Assembly: GCA_035440445.1 (NCBI GenBank) | Contig: DAORMJ010000010.1 | Span: forward strand, 62,001 to 126,000 | DNA length: 64,000 nt | Origin: Ga0077548 sp035440445 | GTDB taxonomy: Bacteria; Pseudomonadota; Alphaproteobacteria; Rhizobiales; Xanthobacteraceae | Reading direction: 5' to 3' | In this document: piece by piece, positions 41,194-49,646 of the stretch | How the letters are laid out: each line of letters opens with the position of its first letter | Numbering within the stretch: position 1 is the stretch's first letter | Made by a program: the position numbers and the translations under genes | The notes under the pieces: generated by a model | What the model saw: the letters and a program-made list of their open reading frames with translations, nothing else | Told to the model about the DNA's origin: nothing | Database searches by the model: none

Positions 41194-41553
41194 TTACCAG
41201 AACAGGCGTGCGTGATGGCGGTGCTTGCCGACATACTTGCCGTTCTTGCAGCCCTTGCCGCCGACCAGCGCATGAAAGCCTGCGCAGGGGGTCGTTGCTG
41301 CATGGATCATCGCGACGGTCGCGACGCCGACAATGAAGCCACCGGCGATCGAGCCGCCGACGCTTGCACCCTTGACGCCAAAGGTGGTGCCCCACCAGCC
41401 TTCATGCAGGCCGACGCCGAAGACGGTACCGGCGACAACGCCAGCGACGACCGGCTTGGAAACGTGACGATGCTTGTGGCCTGCGTTGGCGGGCGACGCG
41501 ATCGTGAAAGCGACCGCCAGAGCAGCCAGCATTCCAAAAAACATCTTGCGCAT
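41194..41553 (-). CDS. Small exported glycine-rich protein, paralogue A
   Basis: 119 residues with a signal peptide (MRKMFFGMLAALAVAFTIASPANA). The mature part is His-rich at both ends and has a hydrophobic Gly-rich core: AGTVFGVGLHEGWWGT, ASVGGSIAGGFIVGVATVAM and TTPCAGFHALVGGKGC. The core could be a glycine-zipper membrane segment, and two Cys could form a disulfide. It is closely related to the next gene (41851-42201), from which it differs mainly at the ends. No known function. Confidence 0.75.
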   Translation of the reverse strand: MRKMFFGMLAALAVAFTIASPANAGHKHRHVSKPVVAGVVAGTVFGVGLHEGWWGTTFGVKGASVGGSIAGGFIVGVATVAMIHAATTPCAGFHALVGGKGCKNGKYVGKHRHHARLFW

Positions 41554-41779
41554 TATGCACTCCTGAGAGGATGCCGGCTCGCTTGGAGCAGGCTCCGGAT
41601 TGATGGCCGCTGGAGACTTCCCCAGCGGTTGGTTTCATTTGTCGTGCGCGCGAGAAACCGCAATCTTGCGCGAAAGGCAAATCGAAATGCATCTATAGAC
41701 GTCACATTGATTTGAACGGAAGTACCGCTCTCGAAGTAACCTTAGCGGCGGGCTTCGTCGCAATTTCGTTTATGGATCA

Positions 41780-41822
41780 TTCAGCAAAGAAAAGGGCCTC
41801 GCAGCGAAAGCCGCGAGGCCCT
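41780..41822 (-). terminator. Terminator of paralogue B
   Basis: On the minus strand a 10-bp stem AGGGCCTCGC / GCGAGGCCCT is followed by TTTCTTTGCTG, just after the stop at 41851. Confidence 0.8.
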
Positions 41823-41850
41823 GTGGCTGACGTTACGTCAGCTGTGACGG

Positions 41851-42201
41851 TTAACGGCCGACGTACTGACCGTTGACGCAACCCTTGCCGCCGAACAGCG
41901 CATGGAAGCCGGTGCACGGCGTCGTGGCTGCGTGGATCATCGCGACAGTGGCGACGCCGACAATCATGCCGCCGGCGATCGAGCCGCCGACCGATGCGGT
42001 CTCGTAGGGAAGGATGGACGTTCCCCACCAACCGTTGTGAAGGCCGACGCCGAAAACGGTACCCGCAGCAACGCCAGCAGCAGGTGCTACCCAGGTGCGA
42101 TCATGGTGATGATGGTGATACCACGGCTCGGCAAGCACCGGCGAAGCCGCGGTTGCCGTCAATGCAGCCGCAGCCGTAAGCGCGATAAGCGATTTACGCA
42201 T
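41851..42201 (-). CDS. Small exported glycine-rich protein, paralogue B
   Basis: 116 residues from the ATG at 42201; signal peptide ends near SPVLAEP. A run of five His follows (WYHHHHHDR), then the core shared with paralogue A: AGTVFGVGLHNGWWGT, ASVGGSIAGGMIVGVATVAM, TTPCTGFHALFGGKGCVNG. The Gly-rich core suggests an envelope-inserted or oligomeric protein; the His cluster could bind metal. The two genes are 297 bases apart on the same strand, each with its own terminator, so each is probably transcribed alone. Confidence 0.75.
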   Translation of the reverse strand: MRKSLIALTAAAALTATAASPVLAEPWYHHHHHDRTWVAPAAGVAAGTVFGVGLHNGWWGTSILPYETASVGGSIAGGMIVGVATVAMIHAATTPCTGFHALFGGKGCVNGQYVGR

Positions 42202-42366
42202 GAAATAAATCCTCACGGTTCATAGCCCTCGCCCAACCGTTGAAACGCCTGCGCGGAGGATAGGTTCCGGATGACGCTTCACTACGTGCTGCGGCGATAA
42301 CGCCCAGTTTTGCGTGGCGTGGCGAAACTGAAACAGTTTGTTACTGCGCGCATGCCGCGCCGCGCG

Positions 42367-42966
42367 TTATCGCGCGTTTCGAATCGAATCTTCCAAAAGA
42401 TCGATGTTGTTTTGCACGTATTGATTGTTCGGTGCCTTCACCTTCGCCGCGGCAAGCTTCAGGCGCGCGTTCTTGTAGTCGCCGCGCAGGATATAGGAAT
42501 AGCCGTGATTATTTAGAAGTTCCGGGGTTGCTCCCACGATCTTCTGCGCCTGATTGTAGGCGCGGTCGGCTAGATCGAAACGGCGCAGCCGGTCATAAGC
42601 TGCGGCAAGACCCATCCACGCCTCGGCGTTGTTCGGCGCCGCCTCGACGGCGCGGCGGAAATGGCGCTCCGCCAGTCCGAAATTCTGATCGCGATAATGC
42701 TTCTTGCCGAGCTTGATGTCGTCGGCGGCATTGTTGCCGGTAAGCACCTCGCCGCTCGGCGTATTGTTGGCCGGCGTGTAATAGACCGGCGTAGTCTCTT
42801 CGGCTGCCGGAGGCGGCGGCGGCTGATCGAAGGCTGCGGTCTGGCTTGCGGGTGCGGGCTCTTCCTTCTGGGAGAACAGATCGAACGTGCCATCGGTCTT
42901 GCAGCCCGCCAGCGAGAACGCGACGGAGGCGGCAAGGAGGAACGAGCGCGCGGTCACAAAACGCAT
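42367..42966 (-). CDS. tadD: TadD-like TPR lipoprotein
   Basis: 199 residues from the ATG at 42966, chosen because it places a lipoprotein signal (ending FSLAGC) at the N-terminus. A Pro-rich linker follows, and then three TPR-like units from about residue 95: AERHFRRAVEAAPNNAEAWMGL, ADRAYNQAQKIVGATPELLNN in parts, and ARLKLAAAKVKAPNN. TadD is an outer-membrane-linked assembly factor of Tad pili. It ends the tad block, downstream of tadC. Confidence 0.85.
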   Translation of the reverse strand: MRFVTARSFLLAASVAFSLAGCKTDGTFDLFSQKEEPAPASQTAAFDQPPPPPAAEETTPVYYTPANNTPSGEVLTGNNAADDIKLGKKHYRDQNFGLAERHFRRAVEAAPNNAEAWMGLAAAYDRLRRFDLADRAYNQAQKIVGATPELLNNHGYSYILRGDYKNARLKLAAAKVKAPNNQYVQNNIDLLEDSIRNAR

Positions 42967-43101
42967 TGGCTTACTACCCAAGGGATAACGAAGCCCGAGA
43001 CGCTTCATGACGGACGGCCTGCAACAAGCCGGTTCCGGACCAACCCTTCCGGGCAGAAGCGTATGAGCGGACGGTAAACAAAGCCTTGCCCAGCGTTTTC
43101 A

Positions 43102-44082
43102 TCAGAAGGGCCCGAATTTCACGCGGATATAGGCAGGCAGCATCGTCACGATGACGAGCACCGGAAAGATGCAGAGCACGAGCGGAACCGAGAGCTTGGC
43201 CGGCAGGCTGTAGGCCTTCTCCTCCGCGGTCGAAAGCCGCTTGTGGCGCATGTCGTCCGAATAAACGCGCAGCGCATCGGTGAGGCTCGAGCCCAGTTCG
43301 GCGGATTGCTGCAACAAGGTCGCGAAAGCCCGCGCCTCCTCGAGCCCCAGACGATCAGCGAGATGCTCGAGCGCCTCGCTCAGCGTGCGGCCGGCGCGAA
43401 TTTCCAGCGTCGCCATATGAATATTGCCGCTCAACGATGGATAGGAGTCCGAAAGCTCGCGGCCGACGCGATCGAGCGAAGCCTCCATCGAAAGTCCGGC
43501 ATCGGCGCACACGACAAGCAGGTCCATGAAATCCGGGAAGCCTGCGCGATGCTCCTGCTGGCGCGCCTTGATGCGGCGGTCGAGGTAAAGGCTCGGCGCC
43601 ATGTAGCCCATCATGCCGGCCGCGAGCACGCACATCCAGAACCAGCTCGGCGTGAGGTTCGGCAAGAGCAGCGGCACCAGAGGCATTGCGGCGACGGCAA
43701 AGACGATCGCAAGCGCGGTGCGCGCGATGAAGAAATAGGCCGGTCCTTTCGCATCCAGGATTCCGGCTTCGATCAGCTTGCGGCGCAACACCTTCAGCGA
43801 CGCGCCATCCTCGGCTGCATAGTGCTTGCTGGTATAGTCGATCAGTTTGCGCGCAGCGGAGATGCTGGCAAAGCGGAGCGAGCGCTTGTCCAGCGCATCG
43901 TTCACGCGGCCGGGTATTTCGATGTTGATGGCGGTCGCGCGGCGCTTGAGTTCGGCGCGATTGCGGATCACGGACATGATGCCGAGCGAAAACGCAGCGG
44001 CCGCGAGAAAGATCAGCGCGCTCAGCGTCGTCGCGGGGTTGCCGCCGACCATTGACCCGAGCGAGGCGAGCAAACCGTCCAT
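43102..44082 (-). CDS. tadC: Tad inner-membrane platform protein TadC
   Basis: 326 residues of the T2SF family. There is an N-terminal hydrophobic segment, two central ones (near 115-160) and one at the C-terminus, with the cytosolic F-domain region FPDFMDLLVVCADAGLSMEASL and ARAFATLLQQSAELGSSL. With TadB it forms the platform that couples the CpaF motor to pilin extraction. Four bases separate it from tadB. Confidence 0.92.
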   Translation of the reverse strand: MDGLLASLGSMVGGNPATTLSALIFLAAAAFSLGIMSVIRNRAELKRRATAINIEIPGRVNDALDKRSLRFASISAARKLIDYTSKHYAAEDGASLKVLRRKLIEAGILDAKGPAYFFIARTALAIVFAVAAMPLVPLLLPNLTPSWFWMCVLAAGMMGYMAPSLYLDRRIKARQQEHRAGFPDFMDLLVVCADAGLSMEASLDRVGRELSDSYPSLSGNIHMATLEIRAGRTLSEALEHLADRLGLEEARAFATLLQQSAELGSSLTDALRVYSDDMRHKRLSTAEEKAYSLPAKLSVPLVLCIFPVLVIVTMLPAYIRVKFGPF

Positions 44083-44086
44083 CGCA

Positions 44087-45055
44087 TCAGATCCGGAAAT
44101 TCACGAGGCGATACATGATGTAGTTGCCGGTCAGCATCCACGCACCGGCACAGGCCAGCACGACCTTCGTGAAATCGACGTGCCAGACCTTGCCGTAAAA
44201 TTCCGGCGTCAGGGTTTGCAGGATCGCGAACATGGCGATCGGCAATCCGGAAAGAATGATCGCGGAATACTTGCCTTCGGCAGCAAGCGCCTTGACCTTG
44301 CGGCGCATCTTGAAGCGAAGACGGATGATCGCGGAAAGGTTCTGGAGAATTTCGCTCAAGTTACCGCCGGTCGAGCCTTGGATGGCGACCGCGGTGACGA
44401 AGAGCGGCAGGTCGTCCTGCCCGACGCGAAAATACAGGTTTCGCATCGCGCTTTCCAGATCGGCGCCATAGGTCACCTCGTCGGAGACCATGCCGAATTC
44501 CGAGCCGATCGGGTCCGGCATTTCGCGCGCGACCATGGAAATCGCAACCGGCACCGGGTGGCCCGCCTTCAGGCTTCGCACGATGATATCGATGGCGTCG
44601 GGAAACTGCGCGCCGAAAGCCTTGTGGCGGCGGCCGCGCTTGATGCGCAGAAACATCAAAGGCAGCACGAGCCCGCAGAATGCAGCCCCTAGGGCTGCCT
44701 GCAGAAGATGATCGCGGAGCATCCAGATCGCGAAGAACGCAGCGGCGAAGAGAACCGCGCAAAGCAGCAGAAACTTTTCCACGCTCAGTTTCAGCCCGGA
44801 CTGCAAGACGAGCCGGTTCAGCGACGTGAAGGCACTTGCATAAGTTCCGGCGGCGGTGAGCGAACGCTCGCGGCGCAACTGCACCAGGATCTGCTCGCGG
44901 TTCGCCTGATCTTTCATCAGCCGCAGACGGCGGTTGAGCTGGCTGCGATAGGACGCACGATTGTAGAAGAAGAGATAAGCCGCCTCTCCAAGCAGGATCG
45001 CGGATACCGCCGCAAGTGCGTAGAAGAAGTAGAGCTGGTCGACTTCGAACGGCAT
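44087..45055 (-). CDS. tadB: Tad inner-membrane platform protein TadB
   Basis: 322 residues. Hydrophobic segments lie at about 9-29, 90-130 and the C-terminus; the T2SF domain includes FPDAIDIIVRSLKAGHPVPVAI and the conserved QGSTGGNLSEILQNLS. It pairs with TadC in the Tad secretion platform and follows cpaF by nine bases. Confidence 0.92.
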   Translation of the reverse strand: MPFEVDQLYFFYALAAVSAILLGEAAYLFFYNRASYRSQLNRRLRLMKDQANREQILVQLRRERSLTAAGTYASAFTSLNRLVLQSGLKLSVEKFLLLCAVLFAAAFFAIWMLRDHLLQAALGAAFCGLVLPLMFLRIKRGRRHKAFGAQFPDAIDIIVRSLKAGHPVPVAISMVAREMPDPIGSEFGMVSDEVTYGADLESAMRNLYFRVGQDDLPLFVTAVAIQGSTGGNLSEILQNLSAIIRLRFKMRRKVKALAAEGKYSAIILSGLPIAMFAILQTLTPEFYGKVWHVDFTKVVLACAGAWMLTGNYIMYRLVNFRI

Positions 45056-45064
45056 CCCTCGCGC

Positions 45065-46492
45065 TCACAAAGCCTGTGCCGGATCGAAATAGGCGCCGGG
45101 AATGTTGATGCCGCGTGCGACGAGATCGGCAAGGAAGCGCGGCCGCACGCCGGTCGCCTGGAAGTGTCCTTCCACCGTGCCATCGGCGGCGGTGCCGGTG
45201 CGCACATATTTATAGATTTCCTGCATCTGCAGGATGTCGCCTTCCATGCCGGTGATCTCGGCGATGCTCGTCACCTTGCGCTTGCCGTCGGAGAGGCGCT
45301 GCAACTGCACGATCATGCGCACGGCGGAAGCGATCTGGCCGCGGATGCTCGCAATCGTCATCGGCATGCCTGCCATGCCGATCATCTGTTCGAGACGCGA
45401 GATCGCTTCGCGTGGTGCGTTGGCGTGGATCGTCGCCATCGAGCCTTCGTGGCCGGTGTTCATGGCCTGCAACATGTCGAACGCTTCCTCGCCGCGGCAC
45501 TCGCCGAGGATGATGCGGTCGGGACGCATGCGGAGTGCGTTTTTGACAAGCTCGCGCTGGCGGATTTCGCCCTTGCCTTCGATATTGGGCGGCCGCGTTT
45601 CCATGCGGCCGACATGCGGCTGCTGCAGCTGCAGCTCGGCTGCGTCCTCGATGGTGACGAGCCGTTCCCGCTCCGAAATGAATGCGGAGAGCGCGTTCAG
45701 CATCGTGGTCTTGCCGGAGCCCGTGCCGCCGGAAATCAACAGCGTGACCCTCGCCTTCACCGCGGCCGCGAGCACTTCGGCCATCTGCGGCCGGATCGCG
45801 CCGATGTCGATGAGCTTGTTGAGGTTGAAGGGCTTCTTCGAGAATTTGCGGATCGAGACCAGCGGGCCATCGACCGCGATCGGGCGGATCGCGACGTTGA
45901 CGCGGGAGCCGTCGAGAAGACGCGCATCGCATAAGGGATGCGATTCATCCACGCGGCGGCCGACCGCCGCGACGATCTTGTTCACGATGCGCAAGAGATG
46001 CGGCTCGTCCTTGAAACGCACCGGAGTCGCTTCGAGCATGCCGAGCCGCTCGACGAAAACGCATTCCGGACCGTTGATCAGAATGTCGTTGATGGTCGGG
46101 TCTTTCAGCAAGGGCTCGATCGGCCCGAGGCCGGTCATCTCGTCGATGATTTCGCTCACGAAATCGTCGAGTTCGTTGCCGTTCAGCGCGATGCGTTCGC
46201 TTCGCGTGAACTGGGAGACCAGCGCATGGACCTGGCGGCGGACTTCCTCTTCGGGAAGCTTTTCCATGGCCGAGAGGTTGAATTCCTCGATGACCTTGCG
46301 ATGCAGACGCACTTTGGCATCGAGCATCCGGTTCGTAAGCAGTAGATTCTGCGCGCCCGCAGGCTCGGGCTCATGCGTATTGGCAAGATCGTCAAGTAGC
46401 GAAGGCACGAGTTGCGGTGCGGGTTCGACGACGGCCGGAGCGGCGGGATGGGAGGCCGCGGCGCGGCTCGAGAAACGCCCGAGAAGCGTCAT
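45065..46492 (-). CDS. cpaF: Tad pilus ATPase CpaF/TadA
   Basis: 475 residues of the type II/IV secretion ATPase family. Walker A is ISGGTGSGKTTMLNAL; the Asp box/Walker B region has RPDRIILGECRGEEAFDML; the His box contains NTGHEGSMATIHANA. The N-terminal domain includes INDILINGPECVFVERLGML. It is a hexameric cytosolic motor driving Tad pilus extension and retraction. It lies two bases after cpaE. Confidence 0.96.
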   Translation of the reverse strand: MTLLGRFSSRAAASHPAAPAVVEPAPQLVPSLLDDLANTHEPEPAGAQNLLLTNRMLDAKVRLHRKVIEEFNLSAMEKLPEEEVRRQVHALVSQFTRSERIALNGNELDDFVSEIIDEMTGLGPIEPLLKDPTINDILINGPECVFVERLGMLEATPVRFKDEPHLLRIVNKIVAAVGRRVDESHPLCDARLLDGSRVNVAIRPIAVDGPLVSIRKFSKKPFNLNKLIDIGAIRPQMAEVLAAAVKARVTLLISGGTGSGKTTMLNALSAFISERERLVTIEDAAELQLQQPHVGRMETRPPNIEGKGEIRQRELVKNALRMRPDRIILGECRGEEAFDMLQAMNTGHEGSMATIHANAPREAISRLEQMIGMAGMPMTIASIRGQIASAVRMIVQLQRLSDGKRKVTSIAEITGMEGDILQMQEIYKYVRTGTAADGTVEGHFQATGVRPRFLADLVARGINIPGAYFDPAQAL

Positions 46493-46494
46493 GG

Positions 46495-47694
46495 CTATCC
46501 CGCTTTCCGCAAGAGCCGCGAGAGCATGCCCGCCTGCTTCGCGTCTTTGGCTGCAGGCAGAATCAGCTTTTTCAGTGCGAGCACGACGTTGTTGCCGGGT
46601 TTGACTTCTTCGAGCGGAATGCCGCGATCGATCGCTTCGCGCACGACGCGGAAATTATTGGGCAGCGTGCCGGCAAAGGCGTCACCCAGCGCGTTCTCGA
46701 TATCGCCCTGGCTCAACCCCGGAACGAACATGCGCGACTCGAAGCGGTTCACGATCACTTTCGGCCGCGCATTCGCCCCTAACCGCTCGTGAATCGCGCC
46801 GACCAGCTTCTTGGCATGGCGCAGGCCCGGGATCGTCATTTCGCTGACGATGAAAAGATTGTTGGAGCCGAGCAGCACGCTGTCGGTCCATGGAAACCAG
46901 GTGCGCGGCATGTCGATCACGACATAGCGAAAGTGCGAGGAGACGAGATCAAGAAGTCTCGTCACCATCACCGGGTCGAACGAGCGCATTTCCGCCGGGC
47001 GGTTGGGCGCGGCAATCACCGAAAGGCCGGAGGCGTGCTGGGTCAGCATCACTTCCAGGAGATGCCGGTCGAGCCGCTCGGGCCGCGGTTCGATTTCGCT
47101 GAGGTCGAGCCGCGGCTCCAGATCGAGATAGTCGGCAACCGCGCCGTGCTGGAAGTCGAGATCGACGAGGCAGGTCGAGGAGCCGCCGCGGGTCGAGCCC
47201 TGCAGCAGAAGCGCGGTCTGAATGGCGATGGAGGTAACGCCGACGCCGCCGGCCGACGGCAGGAACGTGAAGATCTCGGCCTCGGTCACGGCCTCGCCTT
47301 GCGGCGGCGTTCTCGCGGCCCGCGCACAGGCACGCACGAGTTCGATCGGAGCCACCGGCTTCACCAGAAAATCGGCGACGCGGATTTGCAGCAGCCGCCG
47401 CGCGATGCTCTCGTCGAAAAATTGCGTGACGACGACCGCAGGCGCACTTCCCGCGCCGGCGGTGAGACGCGAAAGTGCCGCGACCTGGGTTTCGTTCGCT
47501 GCATCGAGATCGACGATCACGACGGATGCGTCTTCGACCTGCCAGGCCTCGATCTGGGTCAGATCGCTTTCGAGCATGGCAAGTGAAATCTGCAGTTGCG
47601 AAGCAAAGGTGCTTTCGACCATGCGCCGGAACTCTTTGTCCGACGAGATCGTCACGACATGCGTCGTGCCGCTCTTTCTGCTCAGGTCATTCAT
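46495..47694 (-). CDS. cpaE: Tad localisation protein CpaE/TadZ
   Basis: 399 residues from the ATG at 47694 (a GTG at 47709 is possible). An N-terminal receiver-like domain (to about 130) lacks a full phosphorylation site. A ParA/MinD-like domain follows with an atypical nucleotide loop PSAGGVGVTSIA, where the usual Lys of the GGxGKT motif is Val; CLVDLDFQHGAVADYLDL comes next. CpaE/TadZ proteins place the pilus machine at a cell pole. Confidence 0.9.
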   Translation of the reverse strand: MNDLSRKSGTTHVVTISSDKEFRRMVESTFASQLQISLAMLESDLTQIEAWQVEDASVVIVDLDAANETQVAALSRLTAGAGSAPAVVVTQFFDESIARRLLQIRVADFLVKPVAPIELVRACARAARTPPQGEAVTEAEIFTFLPSAGGVGVTSIAIQTALLLQGSTRGGSSTCLVDLDFQHGAVADYLDLEPRLDLSEIEPRPERLDRHLLEVMLTQHASGLSVIAAPNRPAEMRSFDPVMVTRLLDLVSSHFRYVVIDMPRTWFPWTDSVLLGSNNLFIVSEMTIPGLRHAKKLVGAIHERLGANARPKVIVNRFESRMFVPGLSQGDIENALGDAFAGTLPNNFRVVREAIDRGIPLEEVKPGNNVVLALKKLILPAAKDAKQAGMLSRLLRKAG

Positions 47695-47864
47695 ATTCGC
47701 GTCCACCACGTCCCCGGAGCCTTCGCCGCATTCGCCGCGGACTTCATTCGTTTCACCCAGTCTATCGCTGACGCCTTTCGGCCGGATGAAATTGAGCCAT
47801 TGAATTGAATAGAAGTTGATCGATCTCGTTTGCAGTTCCGAAAGAAGAAGTATTCGCGCCGGCG

Positions 47865-48185
47865 CTATTGCGGCGGCGGCGCTGCAGCGGCCGGTGTCGG
47901 CGTGAGCTCGATCGAACTGGTGCCGAGGCCCCGCGGCGGCGTCACCTTGCCCTGCTTGTAACGCTGGATCGCGGGCTGGATTTTCTCGCCGTTCGTCAGG
48001 ATGTCGCGATTGGCGGCGTGACGCGGCCAGGGATCGATCGTATGCACTGCGATGTTGCTCGCATTCGCATCCCCAAACGACATGTGAATGGCATCGCGCC
48101 GGTCGTAGTAAACATCCGCGCAGGCCGACAAGGCCATCGAAAGCGCGAGCGCCGCCCCGAGCGTGGTCAGCATTCTAGCGGGCAT
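47865..48185 (-). CDS. Small lipoprotein of the tad locus
   Basis: 106 residues. The start at 48185 is preferred because GGAGGT lies eight bases upstream; it overlaps the cpaC stop by 11 bases. The signal sequence ends at the lipobox LSAC. The mature part has HTIDPWPRHAANRDI, GEKIQPAIQRYKQGKV and a Pro/Ala tail. The position between cpaC and cpaE is where CpaD is usually found; CpaD is normally about twice as long, and this could be a reduced version or a different lipoprotein. A 170-base gap separates it from cpaE. Confidence 0.75.
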   Translation of the reverse strand: MPARMLTTLGAALALSMALSACADVYYDRRDAIHMSFGDANASNIAVHTIDPWPRHAANRDILTNGEKIQPAIQRYKQGKVTPPRGLGTSSIELTPTPAAAAPPPQ

Positions 48186-49620
48186 TGGCAGTGACCTCCG
48201 GGAAATCGAGTTGATGACCGACATGCGGACGGCGCGCGGTCGGGCCATAGAGCTTGCGAATGTCGGACGGCTTCATTTCCATTTTGCCGTAGAGAAACAG
48301 ATCGCTGTCGTTCGGCGGCGTGGTCGCATCGAGCGGCGTGCGCAGCACGTCACCCGGACGCGCCGGACGCACGAGCCGCGGCGTCACGATGATGACGAGA
48401 TCGGTTTCTTTCTTCTGATAGGAGGCGGAACGAAACAGAGTGCCAAGCACCGGCACGTCCGCGATCCAGGGCAGTTGATCCGCCGAGGTGCTGTTGGTCG
48501 ATTGCAAGAGCCCCGCGATCGCGAAGCTCTGCCCGTCCCTGAGTTCGATCGTCGTGCTCGCGCGGCGCACGATCAGGCTCGGGATCGAAATGCCGCCGAC
48601 CTGCACCACGTTGGTCGGATCGAGCTGGCTGACTTCGGGCTCGATCTTCAGGTTGATCAGCCCCTGCGAGAGCACGGTCGGCGTGAAGGCAAGACCGACG
48701 CCGAACTTCTTGAACTGGATCGTCACTTGATTGAGTTGAGACGCGACCGGAAAGGGAAACTCGCCGCCCGCGAGAAAGCTCGCCGTATCGCCGGAAAGCG
48801 CGACAAGGTTCGGTTCGGCAAGCCGTCTTGCCACGCCGCGCTGTTCGAGCGCGCTGATCATGGCGTCGACCTTCACGCCGCGATCCACGAGACGGCCGAT
48901 GAGCGCGCCGAAAGGCTGCGTGCCGGAGAGCATTCCGGCAGTACCAGCCACGGCCGCGATGTTGTTACCCGCGACTTCCCAGTTCACGCCGAGTTCGCGG
49001 CCCGCGTTGCGCGACGCCTCGATGAAGCGGACTTCGAGGAGAACCTGCTGCGGCTGCGCGACGCTCACCGAATTGATCACGTCCGGCGCGAATTGCCTTG
49101 CGAACTGCAGCACCTTGTCGAGCGTCACCGCGTCCGGCGCGATGCCGGAGAGCATGATGCGGCCGTTGACGGTCGAAACGCGGATCTTTGAGTCCGGATA
49201 TTGCGCGCGGATCGCACCGGCAATGGCGGCGGTGTCGTGCGAGACCTCGACGTCGAACACGCCGACGAGTTGCTTGCCTTCGCCGTACACCGAAATCCGC
49301 GTCAACCCGACCTTGCGGCCGAGCACGGACAGCGTCTGGTTGGTGAGCGGCATCACGTCGGCAATATCGGGATCGCCCACCACGACATCGGCGAACCCGG
49401 TGCTCGTGCGCACGTTCTCGGATTTGCCGAGCGCCACCAGCACCTGCGTGGTGCGATGGTTCGGCGACATTTTCACGACCCGCATATTGGCCTGCGCGAG
49501 TGCGGGGCTCGATCCCACCGCCGAGAACGGTGCGCCAAGCGCAAGCAGTGCTGCGAGGAAGGAGATCGCGGCGCGTCTGAGCAGCGCGAAGCAGATCCCA
49601 TGTCGAAATTTCGTGTTCAC
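48175..49620 (-). CDS. cpaC: Tad outer-membrane secretin CpaC/RcpA
   Basis: 481 residues from the GTG at 49620; frames running further upstream through cpaB are shadows. A signal peptide ends near PALAQA. N-terminal BON/N-domain segments follow (KMSPNHRTTQVLVALGKSE, VSTVNGRIMLSGIAPDAVTLDKV in parts), then the secretin core with VEVRFIEASR-type VLLEVRFIEASRNAGRELG, a PNLVALSGDTASFLAGGEFP block and the final VPVLGTLFRSASYQKKETDL. It forms the outer-membrane pore for Tad pili. Confidence 0.94.
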   Translation of the reverse strand: MNTKFRHGICFALLRRAAISFLAALLALGAPFSAVGSSPALAQANMRVVKMSPNHRTTQVLVALGKSENVRTSTGFADVVVGDPDIADVMPLTNQTLSVLGRKVGLTRISVYGEGKQLVGVFDVEVSHDTAAIAGAIRAQYPDSKIRVSTVNGRIMLSGIAPDAVTLDKVLQFARQFAPDVINSVSVAQPQQVLLEVRFIEASRNAGRELGVNWEVAGNNIAAVAGTAGMLSGTQPFGALIGRLVDRGVKVDAMISALEQRGVARRLAEPNLVALSGDTASFLAGGEFPFPVASQLNQVTIQFKKFGVGLAFTPTVLSQGLINLKIEPEVSQLDPTNVVQVGGISIPSLIVRRASTTIELRDGQSFAIAGLLQSTNSTSADQLPWIADVPVLGTLFRSASYQKKETDLVIIVTPRLVRPARPGDVLRTPLDATTPPNDSDLFLYGKMEMKPSDIRKLYGPTARRPHVGHQLDFPEVTANAR

Positions 49621-49646
49621 GCCCGTAGCCCCCGTAACCCGCAGCC

